From contig CAJVXY010000012.1 of assembly GCA_913009895.1 (NCBI GenBank), positions 1-64,000 on the forward strand: a stretch of 64,000 nucleotides of DNA, given 5' to 3'. Below the pieces are notes generated by a model. It saw only the letters and a list, made by a program, of their open reading frames with translations. It did not search any database and was not told the DNA's origin. The stretch's first letter is position 1, and each line of letters opens with the position of its first letter. The stretch comes from an uncultured Acidiferrobacteraceae bacterium (GTDB lineage Bacteria; Pseudomonadota; Gammaproteobacteria; Acidiferrobacterales; SZUA-150). The position numbers and the translations under genes are program-made. This document shows, piece by piece, positions 46,489 to 57,177 of the stretch.

Positions 46489-47745
46489 ATGGCGAACATT
46501 ATACAGGCGGTTCGCGGCATGAATGACTTGTTGCCAGATCAGACAAGTACATGGCAAGCAGTAGAATCTATTATTAAAACTACACTGTCGGAGTATGCCT
46601 ATAAGGAAATAAGATTACCATTACTGGAAAAGACCACCTTGTTTTCCCGATCAATCGGCGGAGCAACAGATATTGTCGAGAAAGAAATGTATACCTTTGC
46701 CGATAGAAATGGCGATAATCTTACGTTAAGGCCGGAGGGAACAGCAGGATGTGTCCGTGCAGGCATCGAGAATGGTTTGTTCCACAACCAGACCCAACGG
46801 TTATGGTACATGGGGCCAATGTTTCGCCACGAACGGCCACAAAAGGGGCGTTACAGACAATTCTACCAGACCGGTGTTGAGTGTTTTGGTTTTGATGGTC
46901 CTGATATTGATTGTGAGTTAATCGCGTTGTCTGCACGTATCTGGAGAAAGCTCGGATTAGAGAATATTAAACTCGAATTGAATTCACTAGGCAGCCTGGA
47001 ATCAAGGACTGCATATATCAAGGTGTTAACAGCGTACCTTTCCGACAATGTTGATGAGCTTGATGAAGACAGTAGACGCAGGCTTAAAAGTAATCCGCTA
47101 AGGGTGCTGGATAGTAAAAATCCTGACATGCAAAATATTATTGAGCAGGCACCAAAGCTCATTGATAACCTGGATTCGGTCTCGCAGGAACATTTTAATC
47201 AACTAAAGGAAATGCTTACCAGCCATGGTATTAAATTTTTCATAAATCCCAGGCTGGTCAGGGGGCTGGATTATTATTCAAGAACTGTATTTGAGTGGAC
47301 CACCGACAAATTGGGCGCCCAGGGCGCAATTTGTGCTGGCGGTCGTTTTGACAGCCTGGTCGAACAATTGGGCGGTAAACAGGTTCCTGCGGTTGGATTT
47401 GCCATGGGACATGAGAGAATAATAGAGTTGGTCAAGACCGCCGGCAACAGTATGCAGTCCGGACACCTGGACATATACATGTGCCTGCTGGGTGGCGAAG
47501 CAAAAAGGGCGGGTATGTTACTGGCGGAAAAATTACGTGATAAATCACTTAATATACTGGCCCATTGTGGTGATGGCAGCATCAAGAGCCAGCTTAAACA
47601 AGCCGACAAGAGCGGGGCTAAAGTTGCGCTTATTTTGGGAGAAGACGAGGTGAGTAGCGACAAGATCATCATAAAACCACTGCGGGAAAAAAAATCACAG
47701 TATTCAGTAGACCAAAAAGATTTATTTTCTCATTTATTACCCTAG
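46489..47745 (+). CDS. hisS: Histidyl-tRNA synthetase
   Basis: The 418-aa class II synthetase shows RGMNDLLP, motif 2 (LRPEGTAGCVRA, WYMGPMFRHERPQKGRYRQF), the histidine-specific motif GLDYYSRTVFEW, and an anticodon-binding domain at the C-terminus. ATG 46489 is preferred to TTG 46486. Confidence 0.97.
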   Translation: MANIIQAVRGMNDLLPDQTSTWQAVESIIKTTLSEYAYKEIRLPLLEKTTLFSRSIGGATDIVEKEMYTFADRNGDNLTLRPEGTAGCVRAGIENGLFHNQTQRLWYMGPMFRHERPQKGRYRQFYQTGVECFGFDGPDIDCELIALSARIWRKLGLENIKLELNSLGSLESRTAYIKVLTAYLSDNVDELDEDSRRRLKSNPLRVLDSKNPDMQNIIEQAPKLIDNLDSVSQEHFNQLKEMLTSHGIKFFINPRLVRGLDYYSRTVFEWTTDKLGAQGAICAGGRFDSLVEQLGGKQVPAVGFAMGHERIIELVKTAGNSMQSGHLDIYMCLLGGEAKRAGMLLAEKLRDKSLNILAHCGDGSIKSQLKQADKSGAKVALILGEDEVSSDKIIIKPLREKKSQYSVDQKDLFSHLLP

Positions 47746-47830
47746 AGATTGATTTTTTAAAAGCACCTGAAGCAAGAACACGCTAACCAAAATATATAAA
47801 TATGATAATACATTGCAGGAGACATCAGAA

Positions 47831-48466
47831 TTGAGCGAACATTATGCAGATCAAGACCAGATGGAAGCACTAAAAACCTGGTGGAAGGAATACGGCGTTG
47901 CTGTCATTGTCGGTGTTACATTTGGCGCCGTTTTTATTGGCGGTTATCGTTTCTGGAATTATTACACTGACATGCAAAATGACAAGGCGTCAGAGATATA
48001 TGAGCTGGTATTAACCGATATCTCTCAAGGGAAACTGATGAGTGCCGATAAATCCGCAAAAGAGCTGATTGATGGATATTCTTCGTCACCTTACCTGGCA
48101 ATGGCATCATTGATGCTGGCAAAAAAATACATAGACAATAAAGAAATTTCCAAAGCAAAAGAATATTTGAATATTGCAATTGACCAGGGGGACGAAAACG
48201 ATATTGTCCATGTGGCAAGACTAAGACTGGCAAGAATATTATTTTTTCAGGAAAAAAAGGCTGATGAAGCGCTGGAGATCATCAATACAATACAAACAGA
48301 TGGCTACTCTTCCCAGTATAATGAATTACGCGGTGATATTTATATGAGTAATGGCAAAACAGATGATGCAATAAAAAGTTACGAGCTGGCACTGTCAAGC
48401 ACATCTACATCGGGTGATTACAAGCCAGTCCTGAAAATGAAGCTTGATAATGCAAAATCGAAATAA
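47831..48466 (+). CDS. yfgM: YfgM-type ancillary translocon/TPR protein
   Basis: The 211-aa protein has a cytosolic N-terminus (MEALKTWWKEYG), one membrane helix (VAVIVGVTFGAVFIGGYRFW) and a periplasmic TPR domain (LAMASLMLAKKYIDNKEISKA). It binds the SecYEG translocon with PpiD. The start is probably TTG 47831, eight bases after AGGAGA, which aligns with E. coli YfgM. TTG 47813 is the alternative. It precedes bamB by one base. Confidence 0.88.
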   Translation: MSEHYADQDQMEALKTWWKEYGVAVIVGVTFGAVFIGGYRFWNYYTDMQNDKASEIYELVLTDISQGKLMSADKSAKELIDGYSSSPYLAMASLMLAKKYIDNKEISKAKEYLNIAIDQGDENDIVHVARLRLARILFFQEKKADEALEIINTIQTDGYSSQYNELRGDIYMSNGKTDDAIKSYELALSSTSTSGDYKPVLKMKLDNAKSK

Positions 48467-48467
48467 C

Positions 48468-49652
48468 ATGCCATATAAAATTATTATCCTCCTGCTGGTA
48501 AGCTTATTTCTGCAGGCATGTGGTGCCAGTAGTAATGTCCGTCCTCCTGAACCGTTGATCGAGATTGAGTCAGAAAATTCAGTTGAGGTGGTCTGGAATG
48601 AAAGTTTTGGCGGAACAGATGAGAAAAAACAACTAAAATTGTCCATTGCGATACTTGGTGAAAATTTGTTTACCGTAGACTCACGAGGTGAACTAAGTGC
48701 ATTTAATCTGAATGATGGTGACGATGTCTGGTCTGTAAAACTTGATCGGGAAATCACAGCAGGCGTAGGCGCGTCTGAAGACAAGATACTGCTTGGAACA
48801 AAAGATGGCGCAGTTTTAGCGCTTGATCCAAAAAATGGCGCGGTACTATGGTCTCGGCGACTGGCGACCGAAATACTGTCAAAGCCAGTGGCAGCTTCCG
48901 GTAAAGTTATTGTGCAAACTGTGGATGGAAAAATTTACGCCCTGGATGAAAAAACCGGGAGACAGGTATGGCAGTTTCATAAAGAGGGGCCTGCATTAAG
49001 CCTGAGAGGTACCAGTACACCAATCTTTATACAAAATGTAGTCATTACCGGCTTTGCAACTGGAACCATAGTTGCACTCACGCTGGAAAACGGCAAGTTG
49101 ATCTGGGAGATACCAGTATCACAGCCAACAGGCAGAAATGAAATTGAACGCCTGACAGATGTTGATGCCCAGCCGATAGTCAATAAATTCAGATTATTTG
49201 TTGCCAGTTATCAAGGGAAGCTGGTTGCTATAGATATAAGAAGCGGTGAACAATTATGGTCAAGAGATATATCGGTTTTTAGAGACATGACAATAGACAG
49301 TAAAAATATTTATGCCCTGGACGACAGGGGTGTAATGTTTGCCTATGAACAGTCAACCGGTGCATCTGTCTGGCAACAGGCTCAATTTTTTGGCAGAAAA
49401 CCATCACCTCCTGCCATTGTCGATGGCAACATAATAGTAGGCGACCTGGAAGGATACGTGCATTGGTTAAATGCGGATGATGGCCGTATTCTGGCCAGGA
49501 CCCGGATAGATGATGACCCCATTGTGACACAAGCCGTGGTTCGCGACCGGATTGCCTATGTCAACTCGGTTAGTGGCGAATTAACAGCGTTAAAATTAAA
49601 GAATAATCAAGAGAGCAAGTTTTCGTTTTCTTTTAAACCAGATAAAAATTAA
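48468..49652 (+). CDS. bamB: Outer membrane protein assembly lipoprotein BamB
   Basis: The 394-aa lipoprotein (lipobox LFLQAC) is a PQQ/WD-like beta propeller with repeated segments such as LDEKTGRQVWQF, LTLENGKLIWEI and IDIRSGEQLWSR. It is part of the BAM complex that inserts outer-membrane barrels. Start ATG 48468 follows the yfgM stop. Confidence 0.95.
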   Translation: MPYKIIILLLVSLFLQACGASSNVRPPEPLIEIESENSVEVVWNESFGGTDEKKQLKLSIAILGENLFTVDSRGELSAFNLNDGDDVWSVKLDREITAGVGASEDKILLGTKDGAVLALDPKNGAVLWSRRLATEILSKPVAASGKVIVQTVDGKIYALDEKTGRQVWQFHKEGPALSLRGTSTPIFIQNVVITGFATGTIVALTLENGKLIWEIPVSQPTGRNEIERLTDVDAQPIVNKFRLFVASYQGKLVAIDIRSGEQLWSRDISVFRDMTIDSKNIYALDDRGVMFAYEQSTGASVWQQAQFFGRKPSPPAIVDGNIIVGDLEGYVHWLNADDGRILARTRIDDDPIVTQAVVRDRIAYVNSVSGELTALKLKNNQESKFSFSFKPDKN

Positions 49653-49666
49653 TTTTATTTTACTAA

Positions 49667-51052
49667 ATGAAACCGGTAGTAGCACTAGTAGGCAGGCCCA
49701 ATGTTGGCAAGTCTACCTTATTTAACAGGCTTACTAAAAAAAAAGCAGCGCTGGTCATTGATGAGCCGGGCATCACCAGAGACAGGCAATACGGTACTTG
49801 TGAACGAGAACCCTATTCATTTTTTGTAATTGATACCGGTGGGATTACAGATCTCTCCAGCAATAAAAAAACAGAAAGTGATGATATAACCCGCCTGGTA
49901 AGCTTGCAGACACAGCAGGCAATTGATGAAGCGGACTATATTGTATTGATGGTTGACAGGCGATCGGGACTGCAACCACAAGATCAGGAAATTGCCAATA
50001 CACTCAGGAAACAGGAAAAACCGGTTTTTCTTGTTGTCAATAAATCGGAAGGTGTAGAAGAAGAATTTGCTGTTTCCGAATTTTATGAGTTATCGCTAGG
50101 CGAGCCAGTCGCTATATCTGCATCTCAAGGAGATAACCTTGACGAGTTGCTCGCGCTGCTTTTTGCTGATCGTAATTTTAATACTGAACAGGCAGACCCG
50201 GACTCAGATATACCCAGGGTAGCATTTGTTGGCCGGCCAAATGTTGGAAAATCCACGCTTATCAATTCACTGTTAGGCGCTGAGCGCGTACTTGTCTTTG
50301 ATGAGCCAGGCACGACAAGAGACAGTGTGTACGTACCTTTTGAGTTGAATGGCCAATCCTATATGCTGATTGACACTGCAGGCCTGAGGAGAAAAGGTAA
50401 AATAACTGAAACCGTTGAAAAGTTCTCGGGCATAAAAACACTACAATCCATAGATGAAGCAAATATAGTGATCCTGGTGATTGATGCTGCAGATGGTGTT
50501 ACTGATCAGGATGCCACCCTGGCAGGCCATATTCTTGAAAAAGGCTGCGCGCTGGTGGTAGTGTTAAATAAATGGGATTTACTGGATAACGAAAAAAGGG
50601 AAACAATAAAAGAGGAGATAGACAGGCGCTTGCCTTTTCTGGCGTTTGCCAATCATCACTATCTATCGGCCCTCAAGGGGACTGGCCTGAGAAATTTGTT
50701 TTCATCGGTTGATGAAGCCTATGCTGCGGCGATCCAGGTGTTGCCCACGTCATTGTTAACCAGAATACTGGAACAAGCTACTACCAAAACAACACCGCCG
50801 ATGGTCAAGGGCAGGCGGATTCGACTGAAGTTTGCTCATCAAGCAGGTAAAAATCCACCAAAAATAATGATTCACGGTAATCAGGTAAAATCTGTACCCG
50901 AACACTATAAACGCTATCTGGTAAACTCCTATCGTAAAAAGCTGAATCTTACGGGCACACCTGTCAGAATAGATTTTAAAGCTAGCGAGAATCCGTACAA
51001 GGGAAGAAAGGTTAAAAAACATAAAAAGAAAGTGTATAAAAAAAGAAAATAA
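49667..51052 (+). CDS. der: GTPase Der (EngA)
   Basis: The 461-aa ribosome assembly GTPase has two G domains in tandem, each with GRPNVGKST, and a C-terminal KH-like domain ending in a very basic tail (RKVKKHKKKVYKKRK). It works on maturation of the 50S subunit. Next comes a Ser/Thr kinase gene 20 bases on. Confidence 0.97.
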   Translation: MKPVVALVGRPNVGKSTLFNRLTKKKAALVIDEPGITRDRQYGTCEREPYSFFVIDTGGITDLSSNKKTESDDITRLVSLQTQQAIDEADYIVLMVDRRSGLQPQDQEIANTLRKQEKPVFLVVNKSEGVEEEFAVSEFYELSLGEPVAISASQGDNLDELLALLFADRNFNTEQADPDSDIPRVAFVGRPNVGKSTLINSLLGAERVLVFDEPGTTRDSVYVPFELNGQSYMLIDTAGLRRKGKITETVEKFSGIKTLQSIDEANIVILVIDAADGVTDQDATLAGHILEKGCALVVVLNKWDLLDNEKRETIKEEIDRRLPFLAFANHHYLSALKGTGLRNLFSSVDEAYAAAIQVLPTSLLTRILEQATTKTTPPMVKGRRIRLKFAHQAGKNPPKIMIHGNQVKSVPEHYKRYLVNSYRKKLNLTGTPVRIDFKASENPYKGRKVKKHKKKVYKKRK

Positions 51053-51072
51053 AATGAAAAGTAGAAACTAAA

Positions 51073-52233
51073 TTGAGCGGTTATCATAAAAATGCCCTGC
51101 CCAGGGGTCACGAACTTGCTGAATATACAATTGAGACTGTGCTTGGCCACGGAGGATTCGGCATTACCTACCTTGCCCATGATACAAGCCTGGGTGCAAA
51201 AGTTGCTATCAAGGAATATTTGCCTCACGACATGGCAACAAGGGGGGAAGCAACAAAAATTATACCCAATCTTGATATTAAAGATGCAGTTAAGGATTAT
51301 CACTGGGGCTTAAAAAGATTTTTAAAAGAGGCCCAGGCACTGGCGCAGTTCAAGCACACAAACATAGTGCGGGTGCTGCGTTACATAAGAGCCAACGACA
51401 CGGCCTATATGGTAATGGAGTATGAAAAAGGTCAAAGTCTTGGCCAGTACTTGCGCCAACATGGCAATAGAATGAAAGAAGCAGACTTGCTGCAAATCAT
51501 GTTGCCGATATTAAACGGACTGGAAGCAGTACATGCTGCCGGTATGCTGCACCTGGATATCAAACCGGATAATATTTATTTACGCGAAGATAATACGCCT
51601 ATGTTGATTGATTTCGGTTCGGCGCGCCAGGCAATGAGTGGCCATAGCCAGAGAACGATATTAACACCTGGGTATGCACCTATTGAACAATATCCCGATA
51701 AAGGTGAGCAGGGACCATGGACTGATATTTATGCGATCGGCGCGAGTATGTATCGTTGTTTTCATGGCAAGCGGCCAACAGAGTCTCTTGATCGATATCA
51801 GATGATTCTTAAGTTCCATGCCGATCCCATGACACCTGTAAATAAAATAGGAAATAGAAAGTTACAGGAAAAAACAATCAAGTGTATGGAATGGGCATTG
51901 CAATGTTATCCCACTGATCGACCTAAGTCAGCCAGGGAATTTCAGGATGCATTGCTGGGAAAAACAGTCGCCTCATTTAGCACGGCCTTACCCATAGAAA
52001 AAAAAGGAGAAACCGTTAGCGTTCATGCCCATGAAGATAAAACGGCCCTGCACAGGAAAATAAAACCAGCAATCTATACAATACTATTGGCCGTGATTTT
52101 TTTTGTAGTTATTTATTTCTGGTCAGAAATAATCGCGTATATGCCAACAGCAAAAAAGATGGCATTAGACGCCTACAAGGATGGGCTTGAAATTGCCAAA
52201 AACCTGAAACAAATTATTTTGGATAAACTATAA
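51073..52233 (+). CDS. Membrane-anchored serine/threonine protein kinase
   Basis: The 386-aa protein has a eukaryote-type kinase domain: glycine loop GHGGFGITYLAHD, Lys in VAIKEYLP, catalytic loop HLDIKPDNIYL (with Leu-Asp in place of Arg-Asp), DFG in IDFGSAR and an APE-like TPGYAPIEQY. A single C-terminal membrane helix (IYTILLAVIFFVVIYFWSEII) is followed by about 35 residues outside the membrane. The start appears to be TTG 51073. It follows der by 20 bases and is probably co-transcribed with the bamB-der operon, an uncommon neighbour for this kinase. The targets are unknown. Confidence 0.88.
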   Translation: MSGYHKNALPRGHELAEYTIETVLGHGGFGITYLAHDTSLGAKVAIKEYLPHDMATRGEATKIIPNLDIKDAVKDYHWGLKRFLKEAQALAQFKHTNIVRVLRYIRANDTAYMVMEYEKGQSLGQYLRQHGNRMKEADLLQIMLPILNGLEAVHAAGMLHLDIKPDNIYLREDNTPMLIDFGSARQAMSGHSQRTILTPGYAPIEQYPDKGEQGPWTDIYAIGASMYRCFHGKRPTESLDRYQMILKFHADPMTPVNKIGNRKLQEKTIKCMEWALQCYPTDRPKSAREFQDALLGKTVASFSTALPIEKKGETVSVHAHEDKTALHRKIKPAIYTILLAVIFFVVIYFWSEIIAYMPTAKKMALDAYKDGLEIAKNLKQIILDKL

Positions 52234-52308
52234 ATAAAAATAGATTTTAATTCTCGTTTTTAAAATATGTTAATATCCGCTGCATTAATTGATAGTATCT
52301 ACCGTCTA

Positions 52309-52527
52309 ATGAGAGAAGTAGAGATTAAAAAAGAACCAGTAGAACTTTACAAAATCCTGAAGTTTGAAGGCATTGTCTCTAATGGGGCAGAAGCAAAATC
52401 GATGATTGCGAATGGCCAGGTTGTGGTAAATGGCCATGTAGAAACCAGAAAACGTAACAAAATTCTGTCAGGGGATATTATCGAGTGCGGGCAGTATAAA
52501 TTACACATAAAAGTCAAATCTGAATAG
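52309..52527 (+). CDS. S4-domain RNA-binding protein (YbcJ-like)
   Basis: The roughly 72-aa protein is a small S4 domain (VELYKILKFEGIVSNGAEAKSM, VVVNGHVETRKRNKILSG) like E. coli YbcJ. It probably binds structured RNA. An in-frame ATG at 52267 would add 14 residues. I chose 52309 because it matches the YbcJ start, although no strong ribosome site is seen. Confidence 0.8.
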   Translation: MREVEIKKEPVELYKILKFEGIVSNGAEAKSMIANGQVVVNGHVETRKRNKILSGDIIECGQYKLHIKVKSE

Positions 52528-52565
52528 TTACCATGCGCAAGGAATATAATCACGTTTTTACGGGC

Positions 52566-53429
52566 TTACTTCACCCCCAGGAATTTTTTGGTACTTTTAT
52601 TTAGCAGCAACACAGGGTTTACTCTCGCATTGTTAAGACTAACAGACCAGTGCAAATGCGGTCCTGTAACCCTGCCAGTTTTCCCCACTTGGCCAATCAC
52701 ATCACCGCGTTTCACAGTTTGTCCTTTTGAGACACTAATAATATCCAGGTGGTTGTACATGGTTACCAGGCCATGGCCATGGTCAATAAAAACGGTATTG
52801 CCATTAAAGAAAAAGTTACCTGTTGCGATAATTTCTCCATCTACAGGCGCTTTAATGCGGGTACCGAGTGGGGCGGCGATATCAATACCACTATGTGGTT
52901 TACGGGGTTTGTTATTAAAATATCGCCTGAGACCGAATTTACTGGACAATCGGCCTTGCACGGGCAACAGGAAATTAAAATTATCTGCACCTCTTTCAGT
53001 CCAGTAGCCAAAGGCATTGCGGACAATTTTCGATTCTTTCTTTATTCGCTTAAGATCCTGTTCGTTAGGGACTACTTTCCTGCGATTTTTGATGCGCAGA
53101 TTTTGCCTGGGGTAATCGTATTTTTTGACAAAAAACGGGTAAGACTTCTGATCGCCATCCATATTGACCGTATAGAGAATGTGTTCACCTGGACTAACAT
53201 CAAGACCCAGGCCGATTATGGCTGTCCAGGAATTGTTCTCTTTCACGACGGTCACGCGATTACCGGAAAAATAGGCTTCAGGTTTTGGTAAATCAACGGC
53301 CACGGTTTTAACCAGGACGATACCACCAGGTACTGGTGAAGCTTTTGGCAGTACGATTTCGTTAGCAGCCAGCGAGGTTTGCATTAGTAACAAAAAAATT
53401 ATTAATGTCTGAAGTAAACGAGCGATCAT
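52566..53429 (-). CDS. M23-family (LytM) murein peptidase
   Basis: The 287-aa protein has a signal peptide (MIARLLQTLIIFLLLMQTSLA), a beta-rich N-terminal region and a C-terminal M23 metallopeptidase domain with zinc ligands His and Asp in HSGIDIAAPLGT and HLH in TGPHLHWSV. It is periplasmic and probably cuts peptidoglycan cross-links or activates amidases. It lies 31 bases after xseA and is likely in the same transcript. Confidence 0.9.
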   Translation of the reverse strand: MIARLLQTLIIFLLLMQTSLAANEIVLPKASPVPGGIVLVKTVAVDLPKPEAYFSGNRVTVVKENNSWTAIIGLGLDVSPGEHILYTVNMDGDQKSYPFFVKKYDYPRQNLRIKNRRKVVPNEQDLKRIKKESKIVRNAFGYWTERGADNFNFLLPVQGRLSSKFGLRRYFNNKPRKPHSGIDIAAPLGTRIKAPVDGEIIATGNFFFNGNTVFIDHGHGLVTMYNHLDIISVSKGQTVKRGDVIGQVGKTGRVTGPHLHWSVSLNNARVNPVLLLNKSTKKFLGVK

Positions 53430-53460
53430 GTGTGTTTCGGTGTATATGATTATGACAAAG

Positions 53461-54813
53461 TTATTTTTTATTTATTTTTTCGACTTTACTGACAATGGCC
53501 GCATTTTTTATTACTGTTTCAATCAAGTCACCTTTTATGACCTGTTCGCTATCTCGAAGAATAATACCAGATGCCACCACCCGGGTAATTGAATAACCCC
53601 TGGCCATGGTCTCAAGGGGACTGATTGCATTGAGCTCACGGGATAACCCATGAAGCCGGTTTTGAAAGGTAGCAACTTTTTCATTACAAGAGGATATTAT
53701 CCTGCCAGTCAGATTTTTGACACTTTGTTTTTGAAGTTGTAATTTATTGGAAGGTAGCATGCTATTTAGATTTACATCCAGACGTTCGCTTAACTGCTGT
53801 TTTTTACTCAAGGACAAGAGGATTGTTGTTGACAATCTTTTTCCGAGTCCCTGAATCCTTAACAAAAACTGTTCAATTTGCTGGTCAGGTGTTTTTAGCT
53901 GCCTTGTTAAAAAATCAATTTTTTGAGAAAGATTCTGAATTGTTGTATTTGTTTGTTTAACCAGTTTTTTTTCAAAAGCCATAAGGGAGTTTGTTATATC
54001 AATTTGATCAGGGCTAATAATTTCGGCCGCAGCTGTTGGCGTGGGCGCTCTTTTATCGGCAACCCAGTCGGCGATGGTTGTATCAGTTTCATGGCCAATA
54101 CCGGAAACAATCGGAATCTTGCAGTTATATATTGCTCGGGCAACGGGTTCTTCATTAAATGGCCAAAGATCTTCCAGTGAGCCACCGCCGCGGGCAAGAA
54201 TCAGGACATCGCATTCATAACGCTCGGAGGCGATTTTAATCATGTTTGTTATGTTGTCAGCAGCAGTTGCGCCCTGTACCTGGGATGGATAGATTAAAAC
54301 CGGCAGTGCCGGGAAACGCCGGTTAAGGGCAGTCAGAATGTCATGTATAACGGCACCGGTCGGAGAGGTAATGACGCCTAATCGTTTTGGAAATACAGGT
54401 AGCTCAATTTTTGCAGACTCATCAAACAGGCCTTCCGCCAACAATTTATTTTTTAATTGCTCAAATTTCTTTATTAGCTGGCCTTCACCGGCATCTTCAA
54501 ACGACTCAATAATGAGCTGAAAATCTCCCCGGCTTTCATAAAGGCTGACTTGTGCCCGGACAATAATTTTTTTTCCGTCTTCAAGTTTTGCGCTAATTTT
54601 ATTGAGCCTGTTTCTAAATAACGCACAGCGAATCTGGGCACCTTCATCTTTGAGAGAAAAATAACAATGACCAGATGCCGGGCGTACCAGGTTAGATACC
54701 TCTCCTTCAATCCAGGCAATGGGGTAACTCGCCTCCAGCAAGGTGCGAACGCTTTTATTAAACTGCGAAACAGAGTAAATATTTTTTCCTGAATTGTTGC
54801 TACTATTTTGCAT
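53461..54813 (-). CDS. xseA: Exodeoxyribonuclease VII large subunit
   Basis: The 450-aa nuclease subunit has an N-terminal OB fold (SVSQFNKSVRTLLEASYPIAWIEGEV), the catalytic core (RGGGSLEDLWPFNEE, SGIGHETDTTIADWVADKRA) and a long coiled-coil region. With XseB it degrades single-stranded DNA. xseB is not in this window. Confidence 0.96.
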   Translation of the reverse strand: MQNSSNNSGKNIYSVSQFNKSVRTLLEASYPIAWIEGEVSNLVRPASGHCYFSLKDEGAQIRCALFRNRLNKISAKLEDGKKIIVRAQVSLYESRGDFQLIIESFEDAGEGQLIKKFEQLKNKLLAEGLFDESAKIELPVFPKRLGVITSPTGAVIHDILTALNRRFPALPVLIYPSQVQGATAADNITNMIKIASERYECDVLILARGGGSLEDLWPFNEEPVARAIYNCKIPIVSGIGHETDTTIADWVADKRAPTPTAAAEIISPDQIDITNSLMAFEKKLVKQTNTTIQNLSQKIDFLTRQLKTPDQQIEQFLLRIQGLGKRLSTTILLSLSKKQQLSERLDVNLNSMLPSNKLQLQKQSVKNLTGRIISSCNEKVATFQNRLHGLSRELNAISPLETMARGYSITRVVASGIILRDSEQVIKGDLIETVIKNAAIVSKVEKINKK

Positions 54814-54861
54814 TGTTTAGCAGAGATTTATCCATAAGTGGCGTCAAAGTCTACGCCATAA

Positions 54862-54887
54862 AAAAAGCCGGGAGAACCCGGCTTTTT
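54862..54887 (-). terminator. Bidirectional terminator after the SoxK-like gene
   Basis: GCCGGG (54867-54872) pairs with CCCGGC (54877-54882) around an AGAA loop, with five A to the left and five T to the right. On the minus strand it ends the lipoprotein gene at 54914. It also works on the plus strand. Confidence 0.88.
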
Positions 54888-54913
54888 AAATATATGACTT
54901 AAACGCTTGAGAC

Positions 54914-55204
54914 TTATTTGTAATAAGGCGCTGCGCTCATTTCTGCCATACCTTGAGCCTGTGCAAGTTGCGCTTGTTTCAACGCTTTTTTGGCAAGCTT
55001 CATGGCTTTGTCGTCATCACCGGCTTTTTTGGCTTTATCGGCCTTTTTAAGAAACTTGCCAGTATCGCGCCACAAGGCATCCATGCTTTTGGCTACTTTC
55101 ATTTCTTTTTTGGCTTGTGTAACCACTTCTTCATAGGAAGGTCCTTGTGTTCCGGCGCAAGCGCTCAGGGCCAACAGGGCGGCAAAAATTATGGCTTTTT
55201 TCAT
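54914..55204 (-). CDS. Small SoxXA-binding-protein-like lipoprotein
   Basis: The 96-aa protein has a lipoprotein signal (MKKAIIFAALLALSAC, lipobox LSAC) and a helical body: YEEVVTQAKKEMKVAKSM, ALWRDTGKFLKKADKAKKAG, then DDDKAMKLAKKALKQAQLAQ. The WRDTGKFLKKA segment and the alternating Lys/Ala helices resemble the SoxK-type proteins that bind SoxXA in thiosulfate oxidisers. No sox genes are in the window, so the family link is recognition from pattern only. A terminator follows. Confidence 0.6.
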   Translation of the reverse strand: MKKAIIFAALLALSACAGTQGPSYEEVVTQAKKEMKVAKSMDALWRDTGKFLKKADKAKKAGDDDKAMKLAKKALKQAQLAQAQGMAEMSAAPYYK

Positions 55205-55356
55205 GTACTACTCCTCCAGGGTGTGTTCTGTATGTAATTATATTGTTATGTTTTCTTAAACGTAGCAATCCTGCCTAAAATCAGACACACATCAAAACAA
55301 AACATGGTCACCACGTCAAGGCTCCAGATATAGACTATTTTACTTCTACCAGACAG

Positions 55357-56848
<1,492 letters not shown>

Positions 56849-57177
56849 TGTTTTATAATTTTACTTAAGAAAACTCTGATCAATAATATGGTTGCCATTC
56901 CGACCTATATTTGTCATTACGATATATGTTTGTCATTCCGACCGAAGCGGAGGAATCTTGTCACTACCTGATACTACTGAAGTTCCATGGTATGAGATCT
57001 CTCGGCAACTCGATTGCTGTTCCCGACGCAATTCTACCTCCTCCATGGCCCAGGCCAGCCTCTCGACCTCCGGTCTCACCTTCTCCATGGAGTCGTCCAC
57101 TGCGGTCGAGACGACAATTGATCAGATTTCCTGCGTTTATCGCAAGATCAGTTAACCGTTCATACAAATAAAAAATA
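56849..57177. repeat. REP-like and 19-bp tandem repeats with a decayed frame, between guaB and guaA
   Basis: A 19-bp unit starting CATTCCGACC or CATTACGATA recurs at 56896, 56915 and 56934. The third unit runs into a REP-like hairpin (ATTCCG, then CGG and GGAAT, 56935-56958) of a kind common in bacterial genomes. From 57000 to 57120 the sequence is richer in G+C than its surroundings. On the minus strand a 51-codon frame (57088-56933) reads as a coiled coil (MEKVRPEVERLAWAMEEVEL) and ends inside the repeat. It is probably a gene fragment or chance. No active gene is called. Confidence 0.6.

Noticed and set aside
52749-53291. 180-codon plus-strand frame
   Set aside because: It overlaps the M23 peptidase gene in antisense and shows no domain or ribosome site.
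56911-57171. Plus-strand 86-codon frame between guaB and guaA
   Set aside because: Its sequence is Pro/Ser/Arg-rich from repeat DNA, with no ribosome site or recognisable domain.
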